Shown one piece after another: positions 1-6,825 of a DNA stretch of 15,142 bases. A program made the translations under genes and the position numbers. The notes beneath the pieces are model-generated. The model saw only the letters and a program-made list of their open reading frames with translations. It was not told the DNA's origin and ran no database searches. The DNA comes from Polaromonas sp. (lineage in GTDB: Bacteria > Pseudomonadota > Gammaproteobacteria > Burkholderiales > Burkholderiaceae_C). The stretch is from NCBI GenBank assembly GCA_028292345.1, contig JAQGMN010000483.1:1-15142 (forward strand). The letters run 5' to 3'. The stretch's first letter is position 1, and every line of letters begins with the position of its first letter.

Positions 1-49
1 CGACCTACGGATTAAGAGTCCGCTGCTCTACCAGCTGAGCTAAGAACCC
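1..49 (-). tRNA. tRNA-Lys(CTT), partial (3' part outside window)
   Basis: The reverse complement begins GGGTTCTTAGCTC with a normal D-arm. It continues into an anticodon arm with stem GCGGA/TCCGT and loop CTCTTAA, which gives anticodon CTT (Lys, reads AAG). Only the acceptor 5' strand, D-arm, anticodon arm and start of the variable loop are inside the window; the T-arm and acceptor 3' strand lie beyond position 1. It follows tRNA-Lys(TTT) after a 9-base spacer, so the two are probably cut from one precursor. Confidence 0.93.
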
Positions 50-58
50 AATAAAATT

Positions 59-134
59 TGGTGGGACGTGCGGGGGTCGAACCCACGACAAACGGATTAA
101 AAGTCCGCTGCTCTACCAACTGAGCTAACGTCCC
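59..134 (-). tRNA. tRNA-Lys(TTT)
   Basis: A complete 76-base cloverleaf can be drawn on the minus strand. The acceptor pair is GGGACGT/ACGTCCC, the D-arm contains AGCTCAGTTGGTAGAGC, the anticodon stem is GCGGA/TCCGT with loop CTTTTAA (anticodon TTT, Lys), and the T-loop is GGTTCGACC. Discriminator A and an encoded CCA (complement of 59-61) close the molecule. It is the first of two tandem lysine tRNAs. Both have the U36-A37 arrangement expected of t6A-modified tRNAs, and the adjacent upstream gene tcdA encodes the enzyme that cyclises t6A. Confidence 0.97.
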
Positions 135-180
135 AAAATTTTCATCTTGGTTGCGCCATATGTCTACAGCACAGCCTCAA

Positions 181-214
181 ATTATAACGTTCTTTAAACC
201 CTTTTCTGAATCAA
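181..214 (-). promoter_or_regulatory. Candidate promoter for the tRNA-Lys pair
   Basis: The complement of 181-186 reads TATAAT, a perfect sigma-70 -10 box, about 47 bases upstream of the mature 5' end of tRNA-Lys(TTT) and just beyond the tcdA stop. No good -35 box sits at 16-18 bases; the nearest match, TTGATT (complement of 209-214), is 22 bases away, which is too far for a standard promoter. The -10 box is seen; its promoter role is inferred. The tRNAs could also be co-transcribed with tcdA. Confidence 0.45.
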
Positions 215-1047
215 GCCGCAATTTTGTTGAGCACCCATCCGGCCGCGCACATTCCAAACGTCGAAGTAAGGGTAACGACAGATCCATATCCATGACAATT
301 CAAGCTTCCATCAGATTGGGTCGAGATCGACGTAGGCAGACTGTCGCCTTCAGGGATGTTTAAAAACTCTGCATCACCTTGGACCATAGAAGGCTTGGTG
401 ACCGGTTCACGGCTAAACACGCACATCACATTCATCTTGCCAGTCCGTGCTGCCTGATGATCCTTGCGCAATCGGGAACGGATTTGCGCCAGCAGTGGGT
501 CGTGGGTTACGACCGAAAGATCTTCGATGTCTACCTGGTGGGCAAGCCGCTTCCCGCCAGCCGCCCCAACACTGATAAAGCAGGCTTTGTTCTTCAACGC
601 CCACGCGGCCAGTGCCGTTTTGGCCTTGACTTGATCGCAGGCGTCAATAAAAGCCGTGTTGCTTCCATCAGGTTGAAGGTCAGATAAAACTAGGCCTGGC
701 CAGTTTTCAGCATCAACAAATTCCTCGATGCAATTCACCCGGCACTGCGGATTGATGTGTGCAATACGTTCTCGCATCGCTTCCACTTTGGATTGACCCA
801 GCGTGGTATCAAGTGCATGAACTTGCCGATTGATGTTGGACTCGGCAATATGGTCCAGGTCAATCAATGTCAAACGGGCCACGCCGCTGCGAGCCAAGGC
901 TTCGGCTGCCCAGGAACCAACACCGCCCAGTCCGACCACGACCATGTGTGCCGCCCGGATCCGTGCTGCACCCCTAACCCCATACAGGCGAGCAAGTCCA
1001 CCAAAGCGGCGCTCTAGGTCTGCGGCAATCAAGTCAGACGCATTCAT
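211..1047 (-). CDS. tcdA: tRNA threonylcarbamoyladenosine dehydratase TcdA (YgdL/CsdL family)
   Basis: The 278-residue protein belongs to the E1/MoeB/ThiF-like superfamily. In the TcdA family it uses ATP to adenylate the carboxylate of t6A37 and close it to cyclic ct6A in ANN-decoding tRNAs, with the cysteine desulfurase system CsdA/CsdE as partner in E. coli. Seen here: a Rossmann nucleotide loop VVVGLGGVGSW near residues 36-46, an acidic DLD at the end of the next strand, the family's SNINRQ motif near residues 70-75, and KVEAM after it. Length fits the family (about 270). The ATG at 1047 matches the usual N-terminus, although no clear Shine-Dalgarno precedes it. It lies 90 bases after cpoB and 76 bases before the lysine tRNAs, which are among its expected substrates. 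Confidence 0.94.
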   Translation of the reverse strand: MNASDLIAADLERRFGGLARLYGVRGAARIRAAHMVVVGLGGVGSWAAEALARSGVARLTLIDLDHIAESNINRQVHALDTTLGQSKVEAMRERIAHINPQCRVNCIEEFVDAENWPGLVLSDLQPDGSNTAFIDACDQVKAKTALAAWALKNKACFISVGAAGGKRLAHQVDIEDLSVVTHDPLLAQIRSRLRKDHQAARTGKMNVMCVFSREPVTKPSMVQGDAEFLNIPEGDSLPTSISTQSDGSLNCHGYGSVVTLTSTFGMCAAGWVLNKIAA

Positions 1048-1137
1048 TTTTTGGAATTTCGTGTAAGCCCTGCAACTTGGTGAACCAGAACAGCAACTGC
1101 TCCATAAAAGAACGTCAAGGTCAGAAAAATCTGGAAG

Positions 1138-1899
1138 TTACTTCAGCTTAACAAGACGCTCTTTGGCAGCTGACGCAGCCTCTGACTGCGGGTGAGAAGC
1201 AATCAGTTCTTCAAGGGTTTTACGTGCACCCTTGGCATCCTTGAGTTCAACTTGGCAGTTGGCCATTGACAAAAGAGCTTCAGGCGACCGAGGGTGCTGA
1301 GGGTCGGAAGTTGCCAGTGCACGAAAGTTTCCAGCAGCCGATTTGTAGTCACGCAAGGCATACTGCGCATTGGCCAACCAGAACAAGGACGACGACTTGT
1401 AGCCGCTTTGCGGATAACGCTTGAGGAAAGCTGTGTAGGCCACCTGCGCAGCGGCGAAATCACCTTTGCGAAGGTTGGCTAACGCCGCTTCAAACTCCAG
1501 CTTTTCAGCGGGCTCCGCCTCAAAATCCCGCCCATCGATAGACACCTTGCCAGGCTCGACCTTCCGAAGACGCTCTTCAACGCCTTGCGTTATGTCCTTT
1601 TGGGATCGCTGTACATCGGAAATTCCACGCGTGAGCTGTTCATTTTGCCCACGCAACATGGCCATTTCACTTCGCAGTGATTCAATTTGATTTGACAAAT
1701 CGAGCAAACTGCGCCGAAGCTGCGCATTTTCTTCACTGATTTTTCGAATCTCTTCGGCAGTGCGCTGTTGCGAAGATTCAACCTTCTGGCGCAAATCAAG
1801 AATTGCCCTGCGGGCATCGTCATCTTCAAACAAAGCCGAACTGGCTTGGAAAGAGAGCATGCAGGCGACAACAGCAAAAAGAACTTTAGGGATGTACAT
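1138..1899 (-). CDS. cpoB: Cell division coordinator CpoB (YbgF), Tol-Pal associated TPR protein
   Basis: Periplasmic protein that in E. coli links Tol-Pal outer membrane constriction to PBP1B-driven septal peptidoglycan synthesis. From the ATG at 1899 it has 253 residues. A Sec signal peptide (about residues 1-22, ending ASSA) is followed by a long charged coiled coil (about 29-100, many Leu/Glu/Gln/Arg heptads), the CpoB trimerisation segment. A C-terminal TPR domain (about 131-253) follows, with repeats such as FLKRYPQSGY and LIASHPQSEA. An upstream in-frame start at 1977 would overlap pal by 62 bases and put a non-signal sequence first, so I reject it. It begins 16 bases after the pal stop with only a weak GGCGG-like ribosome site, suggesting coupling to pal translation. 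Confidence 0.93.
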   Translation of the reverse strand: MYIPKVLFAVVACMLSFQASSALFEDDDARRAILDLRQKVESSQQRTAEEIRKISEENAQLRRSLLDLSNQIESLRSEMAMLRGQNEQLTRGISDVQRSQKDITQGVEERLRKVEPGKVSIDGRDFEAEPAEKLEFEAALANLRKGDFAAAQVAYTAFLKRYPQSGYKSSSLFWLANAQYALRDYKSAAGNFRALATSDPQHPRSPEALLSMANCQVELKDAKGARKTLEELIASHPQSEAASAAKERLVKLK

Positions 1900-1915
1900 C
1901 CGCCAAGACGCTTGG

Positions 1916-2455
1916 TTAACGGTAGTTGAGTTCAGCACGTCGATTTCGAGCCATTGATTCCTGATCGAACCCGGCAACAGCGGGTTTTTCCTTGCCGAAA
2001 CTGACAGCCTCGACCTGCGAGTCTGTCACACCGAGCAAACCGAGCGCACGGCGTACAGCTTCAGCGCGTTTTTGGCCCAAAGCCAGGTTGTATTCTCGGC
2101 CGCCGCTTTCATCGGTATGTCCTTCAATGGCCATGCGGCGAGACTTGTTGGCGGTCAGGTACCTTGCATGCGCTTCGACGACGCTTTGAAACTCGGGTTT
2201 GACCACATAGCTGTCGAAATCAAAGTAAATGATTTTCGCTGTATTGGCTGGACCCGCAACGGTGGCATCGGAAGCACCAATCTGAACAGGCGCAACGCCC
2301 CTGGCTGCGGCTGCTGCGGCGTCGGCATCTGCCTGCGCCGAACTGGCGGATCTGTCCTCGACAGGGACGTCCTGCAGCTTGACATTGGAGCCGCAAGCCA
2401 CCAGTGCGGTAGCCAGGACAAGATACGAAATGACGGAAGAAAAAAAGCGCTTCAT
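1916..2455 (-). CDS. pal: Peptidoglycan-associated lipoprotein Pal
   Basis: Outer membrane lipoprotein that binds peptidoglycan and TolB and helps draw the outer membrane inward at division. The 179 residues show a lipoprotein signal with lipobox LVAC (acylated Cys21), a low-complexity Ala/Asp linker (about 36-72), and a C-terminal OmpA-like domain (about 73-179). That domain carries the family hallmarks IYFDFDS, EGHTDESGGREYN and LALGQKRAEAVRRAL. The ATG at 2455 has a good AGAGGT Shine-Dalgarno about 5 bases upstream. It sits between tolB (40-base gap) and cpoB (16-base gap), the canonical order. Nothing looks damaged. Confidence 0.97.
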   Translation of the reverse strand: MKRFFSSVISYLVLATALVACGSNVKLQDVPVEDRSASSAQADADAAAAAARGVAPVQIGASDATVAGPANTAKIIYFDFDSYVVKPEFQSVVEAHARYLTANKSRRMAIEGHTDESGGREYNLALGQKRAEAVRRALGLLGVTDSQVEAVSFGKEKPAVAGFDQESMARNRRAELNYR

Positions 2456-2495
2456 TGATGACCTCTGCTAAACAAAATAGATCCGGAATTATTGC

Positions 2496-3785
2496 CTATC
2501 GCTGGAATGGACCCCAATCCGGCTCGCGGATGTCGCCGCCGGCGCCCGAAAGGCGCGCTTTTATCTTGCCGTCAAGCGTTGTGGTCATCAACGCCTCCTT
2601 GCCCTGTTGCTGCGTTGCATAAACAATCAGCCGGCTGTTCGGAGCGAAGCTCGGAGATTCGTCCGCAGTGGTATCCGTGATAGCCGTGGTCGTTCCGCTC
2701 GAGAGTTCCATGACGTGCAGTTTGAATCCGCCGCCAATTCTTGAAATAAATGCCAGCCATCGGCCGTCAGGGCTGAGAGCCGGCGAGATGTTGTAGTTGC
2801 CGGTAAAAGTGACACGATCGGCATTTCCACCGGCAGGGTTCATACGGTAAATTTGCGGAGAGCCGCCCCGGTCGCTGACAAAATAGATTGCTCGCCCATC
2901 GGGGGAAAATGCCGGCTCGGTGTCAATGCTGGAGGTCTGGGTCAAGCGCTTGGGTTCGCCGCCATTGAGACCCAGGGCGTAAATTTGCGAACCGCCTGCC
3001 TGGCTGAGTGTGGCGACCAGTTGGCTGCCGTCAGGCGACCAAGCGGGGGCGCTGTTTGATCCGCGAAAGTTCGCCAGCAGGCGCCGTTTTCCAGTGGCAA
3101 CCTCGTGTGAATAAATCACGGGCTTGCGGGACTCGAAAGACACGTAAGCGAGTTGTGCGCCGTTGGGCGACCAAGCTGGCGAAATGATGGGCTCAGGACT
3201 TGCAAGGGCTGACTGCGCGCTTTCTCCGTCGGAATCCGCCACCCATAGGGTATAACGCTGGCCCGCCTTGGTCACATAGGCAATCCGTGTTGAAAAAATG
3301 CCTTTTTCGCCGGTCAGCTTTTCATACACAAAATCAGAAACACGGTGCGCCGAAAGCCGCAAATCGGATTTTGCGACGGTGTAGCTTTGACCGCCCAGGT
3401 CCTGCTCACGAACCACATCCCACAAGCGAAGGCGAACTTCAAACCGCCCATCGGCCAGCGGTGTAACGCTGCCAGTCACCATGGCATCGGTCCCCTTCTG
3501 GCGCCAGCTTGCCAGATCAGGGCGGGTATTCTCGTCAGCCACGACTCCTGCGGCATCGACGCCTCGAAACATGCCACTGCGCTCCAGATCGGCCTTGACG
3601 ATATTGCTGATTTTTTGCGGCGATTGGGTTTCGCCCCTGAATGGTGCGATGGCGATAGGCAACTGGGTCATGCCCACACCCGAAACTTCTACACGAAATT
3701 GGGCGAACGCCGGCAACGGCAAGAGTGTGCCTGCCGCCAGCAGACCGAAAACAGTTCGGCGATTCAAGGACGATGTGATGCGCAT
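2496..3785 (-). CDS. tolB: Tol-Pal system beta-propeller protein TolB
   Basis: Periplasmic TolB binds Pal and TolA and is needed for outer membrane integrity. From the ATG at 3785 the protein has 429 residues: a signal peptide ending PAFA (cleavage after about residue 28), the TolB N-terminal domain (about 30-150), then PD40-type propeller blades marked by SPAWSPNG, APAWSPDG, EPAFSPDG, SPALSPDG and SPSFAPN. A TTG start six codons upstream (3803) would overlap the preceding gene by 3 bases and has no ribosome site; the ATG has a weak AAGAA. The signal peptide carries an Arg-Arg pair (residues 9-10, NRRTVF) before a mild hydrophobic core, which is Tat-like rather than plainly Sec. The gene follows a glycosyltransferase by 14 bases instead of tolA. 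Confidence 0.95.
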   Translation of the reverse strand: MRITSSLNRRTVFGLLAAGTLLPLPAFAQFRVEVSGVGMTQLPIAIAPFRGETQSPQKISNIVKADLERSGMFRGVDAAGVVADENTRPDLASWRQKGTDAMVTGSVTPLADGRFEVRLRLWDVVREQDLGGQSYTVAKSDLRLSAHRVSDFVYEKLTGEKGIFSTRIAYVTKAGQRYTLWVADSDGESAQSALASPEPIISPAWSPNGAQLAYVSFESRKPVIYSHEVATGKRRLLANFRGSNSAPAWSPDGSQLVATLSQAGGSQIYALGLNGGEPKRLTQTSSIDTEPAFSPDGRAIYFVSDRGGSPQIYRMNPAGGNADRVTFTGNYNISPALSPDGRWLAFISRIGGGFKLHVMELSSGTTTAITDTTADESPSFAPNSRLIVYATQQQGKEALMTTTLDGKIKARLSGAGGDIREPDWGPFQR

Positions 3786-3799
3786 AAATCTGGTTCTTA

Positions 3800-4642
3800 T
3801 CAATGTAATTGGGTCAATTTGACGGATGTCGACGGTTCAAGTTCCCGAAAACCTTTTTCAGCCTGGATTACATGGGTGTTGATGCGCGCGATGACGCGTT
3901 TTTTATTGATCGACTCACTGTCGCGCTTGCTTTCCGGATGCCAAAGATGAAATACCTCGGTCGCCAGGAAGCCATTTTTTCTTCGTAACCCCAAATGGCT
4001 GAGCCGCAGCACAAAATCAGCATCTTCATGGCCCCAGCCTTCGAAAGACTCGTCAAATCCGTTGACACTCAGGAAATCCCGCATCCACACGCCAAGGTTG
4101 CAACCGCGAATTCCACGCCATTTGAAGCCCTTTTTCACCCGGAACAAATTCCTGGGCCAGCCCAACAGATGCAATAGTTTGTTGGATTCTCCACGCAGCC
4201 TTGCACGTAGCCAGAATTGTGCAGGCTGACTGGGCAGGTCAAGCGCCCCATCGATCACGTCGGATGACAGGCGCTGGTTTAGAAGCACACGGCTTCCGTT
4301 GACAAAATAACCGGCCTCGGCAAGACGCGCATGTTGCGCCGCAAAAGTACGGTTCGGAATGCAATCACCATCAAGAAAAACCAGATACTCGCCCGTAGCA
4401 TGCCTGGTCGCCAGGTTTCGCGCACGCGCGATGGTAAAACCGGCATCCGGATGCCACACATGAAGTACCGGGCATTCGAAAGCAGGGCAGCGGTCGAACA
4501 GCAACTGCACCTGATCTTGTCGCGAACCGTCGTCGGCAATGATCACCTGATGGTTCCCATTGCACTGCCGGGCCAGGGAGCGCAGAACGGCCAGCAATGC
4601 GTCTGTACGGTTGTAGGTCAGGACAATGAAGCTGATGTTCAT
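3800..4642 (-). CDS. Family 2 glycosyltransferase with GT7-like C-terminal region
   Basis: The 280-residue protein has a GT-A fold signature: an N-terminal strand FIVLTYNR, IIADDGS (residues 34-40) and a metal/nucleotide-sugar binding DGD at residues 91-93. A later GWGHEDAD block (about 202-209) matches the galactosyltransferase-type C-terminal motif seen in many GT2 enzymes of capsule and LPS pathways. No membrane helices or signal peptide are visible, so it should act on the cytoplasmic face. Its ATG overlaps the stop of the preceding glycosyltransferase gene (ATGA), showing translational coupling, and tolB starts 14 bases after its stop. Donor and acceptor sugars cannot be read from sequence. 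A role in LPS core or O-chain assembly is inferred from the neighbouring ligase and msbA genes. Confidence 0.87.
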   Translation of the reverse strand: MNISFIVLTYNRTDALLAVLRSLARQCNGNHQVIIADDGSRQDQVQLLFDRCPAFECPVLHVWHPDAGFTIARARNLATRHATGEYLVFLDGDCIPNRTFAAQHARLAEAGYFVNGSRVLLNQRLSSDVIDGALDLPSQPAQFWLRARLRGESNKLLHLLGWPRNLFRVKKGFKWRGIRGCNLGVWMRDFLSVNGFDESFEGWGHEDADFVLRLSHLGLRRKNGFLATEVFHLWHPESKRDSESINKKRVIARINTHVIQAEKGFRELEPSTSVKLTQLH

Positions 4643-5409
4643 GACGTTGGAGACGATGCTTTTTGATCAAGCAACAGCAGCCACAGCTTCAAGTACCTGT
4701 AGTAAGTTCCTTCGGCATTGGAGATGGCCAATGCAAGGCCCATCCAGCCATCCAGAAATCCCATTTGCAAAAAATAGGTACGAAAAAATGCCCACATACC
4801 ATGGCCCAGCGCCTTGGGAAACGAGGACGACTTGCCCTTGCCGATCAAACTTTGGGCGCCCGCAGTGGAATAGCGATCGATTTTGTCCAGTACCGTTTCG
4901 AAATCTGGAAAGCTTTCATGCAGCAAGCGGTTGCGCAACTGGCTGATGGAACCCTGGACAACCAGCTTTTCGTGGACGATGTCATCTGAAAACTGGGCGA
5001 CTCCACGCCGGAAAAGCCGTATGACAGGGTCCGGATACCAGCCTGAATGGTGGATGTACTGGCCGCAATAGCTCGATAGCCTGGGAAAGCAATAGGCATC
5101 GGCAATGGGGTTTTCAAGGGCTTCCTGGATTTCGGCCTGCAATTCGACGCTCAAACGCTCATCGGCATCAAGGGACAGTACCCAGTCAGATTTGGCAAAT
5201 GCCAGAGCACGGTTTTTTTGAATCCCAAATCCCTGCCATTGGCTGTTGACGCTGACTTCGGCACCCAGTTTTTGGGCAAGCTGGACGGTTTCATCCGTGC
5301 TGCCAGAATCGAGCACCACGATCTGATCAGCGAAGTGAACCGAGCGCAGGCATGCCTCAATGTTGAGGGCTTCATTCTGGGTAATCACGATGACCGACAA
5401 GCTTGTCAA
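4639..5409 (-). CDS. WaaE/KdtX-like family 2 glycosyltransferase (LPS core)
   Basis: This GT2 protein resembles LPS core beta-1,4-glucosyltransferases of the WaaE/KdtX type. Seen: LSVIVITQNE at the N-terminus, VVLDSGSTDET (residues 31-41), the LDADER metal-binding motif (about 80-85), and the family block HHSGWYPDPVIRLFRR with an aromatic-rich C-terminus. I place the start at TTG 5409 (256 residues) because AAAAGG lies 6 bases upstream and the protein then begins directly at the first beta-strand. The longer frame, from 5496, adds a Cys-rich leader unlike the family. TTG at 5412 is an equal alternative and GTG at 5433 lacks a ribosome site. It heads the minus-strand unit that runs through the second glycosyltransferase into tolB. 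Confidence 0.87.
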   Translation of the reverse strand: MTSLSVIVITQNEALNIEACLRSVHFADQIVVLDSGSTDETVQLAQKLGAEVSVNSQWQGFGIQKNRALAFAKSDWVLSLDADERLSVELQAEIQEALENPIADAYCFPRLSSYCGQYIHHSGWYPDPVIRLFRRGVAQFSDDIVHEKLVVQGSISQLRNRLLHESFPDFETVLDKIDRYSTAGAQSLIGKGKSSSFPKALGHGMWAFFRTYFLQMGFLDGWMGLALAISNAEGTYYRYLKLWLLLLDQKASSPTS

Positions 5410-5532
5410 CAAACACCTTTTTAATTTATCCACACAACAGATCAGGAACCCGGACAGTCGACTGACGAGTACAAAGCATAGCAGACCGCCCAGCAAATTC
5501 GCTTGGTCGAGAGCCGGTCGGGATCACTGATA

Positions 5533-6825
5533 ATGCGGATCAATCCCTTTGGCGCAGAACTTAACTTGTTAAAAAACACGATCAATTTTCGGCTTGCAGT
5601 CGTTTGCATGGCCGCAGCGTCGGTCGGATTGTCAATGGCCATCATCAGCATTTCGAAGCTCTTGCTGCTGCTTCTCGGGGCAGCCGTGCTGCTATTTGCA
5701 AGACGTGCTCCAACGCCGGGCCAGTTGTTGAAGGGCATGTGCAGTCCGGTTGCAGTGATGATTGCCCTGGCTGCATTTGCAATCAGTCTTTTATGGACCG
5801 TCGCGCCGCAAGACGATGCACTAGGCTCGCTGGTCAAGTACTGCAAGCTGCTGATGGTGGTCCTTTTGCTGATTACCATCCGTGAACGGCGCGAGGCAAT
5901 TTATGCTTTGGGCTGGTTTGCTGCCGCACAGGTATTCCTTCTGGCGAGTTCCTGGATGCTTTTTGCTCGTATTCCTGTTCCCTGGGCTACTTCCCGCGTG
6001 GCACTGACGAACTATTCAGTATTTTCAAGCTACCTCGACCAGGGCATCATCAGTGCCGTCTTCGCTGCTGTCTGCTGGCATTTGCGCGAACACGCTCCGG
6101 GGCGGTTTGGTCGCAAGCTGGCAGTTGCTACAGGGCTATTGGCGCTCGTCAATGTTTTTTTCGTTCTTCCAGGCCGTACTGCACACATGGTTTCGATTGC
6201 GCTCCTGTCAATCGCAATCATGTGGGAACTGCCGAAAAAATACCGTGCAATCGCTGTCATGCTTCCATTTCTGATTGCTTCCATCTTGTTTTTCACGTCC
6301 AGCAATGTCCGGGACAGGCTGACCCAAGTTCAAACCGAAGTGTTGGCTTATTCCGCGAAGCACAAACCCGATACGTCGTCCGGTATTCGGCTTGAGCTAT
6401 GGAGCACGGCGCTAGAAACCATTAGCGCACATCCATTGGCGGGAACAGGCATTGGAAGCTGGAGCACCCAGTTCAACCGGCTTGAACGTGAAAAAAATCC
6501 TGCCCACATCGATATTACCGGCAATGGCAATCCGCATCAGGAATTCCTGCTCTGGGGCGTGCAGCTCGGAATTCCAGGCATTCTTCTTTTTACAGGCTTG
6601 CTGGTTTCTATGTGGCGAGACACGCTGAAGATGGCGACGCCCTGTGCGCGTGCACTGCAGTCAACCCTCCTTGCGCTGGTTGTCTCCTGCCTTTTCAACT
6701 CGTCTCTCTACGATGCGCAGATAGGGGATTTTTTTTGCGTCCTGATCGGCTTGCTGCTGGCCCTGGGTCGTCAAACACTGTCTGACCCCCCTGTTCCCCA
6801 CATCCCTTACAAGCAGCCTGCGTGA
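5533..6825 (+). CDS. O-antigen ligase (WaaL-like) / Wzy_C family membrane protein
   Basis: A polytopic inner membrane protein of about 430 residues with roughly ten hydrophobic segments. WaaL enzymes transfer undecaprenyl-linked O-antigen to lipid A-core on the periplasmic face. The large periplasmic loop (about 275-335) holds HPLAGTGIGSW and then NPHQEF. From His335 the sequence HQ-(9 residues)-GIPG fits the H[NSQ]X9GXX[GTY] motif reported for O-antigen ligases. Wzy polymerases share much of this fold, so polymerase activity is not excluded. I chose the ATG at 5533 over an in-frame TTG at 5503; neither has a strong ribosome site (GGGA about 10 bases before the ATG). The stop overlaps the GTG start of msbA, so the two are coupled. 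Confidence 0.85.
   Translation: MRINPFGAELNLLKNTINFRLAVVCMAAASVGLSMAIISISKLLLLLLGAAVLLFARRAPTPGQLLKGMCSPVAVMIALAAFAISLLWTVAPQDDALGSLVKYCKLLMVVLLLITIRERREAIYALGWFAAAQVFLLASSWMLFARIPVPWATSRVALTNYSVFSSYLDQGIISAVFAAVCWHLREHAPGRFGRKLAVATGLLALVNVFFVLPGRTAHMVSIALLSIAIMWELPKKYRAIAVMLPFLIASILFFTSSNVRDRLTQVQTEVLAYSAKHKPDTSSGIRLELWSTALETISAHPLAGTGIGSWSTQFNRLEREKNPAHIDITGNGNPHQEFLLWGVQLGIPGILLFTGLLVSMWRDTLKMATPCARALQSTLLALVVSCLFNSSLYDAQIGDFFCVLIGLLLALGRQTLSDPPVPHIPYKQPA

Noticed and set aside
1900..1977. Upstream start of cpoB at 1977
   Set aside because: It would overlap pal by 62 bases and place non-signal residues before a clear signal peptide starting at 1899.
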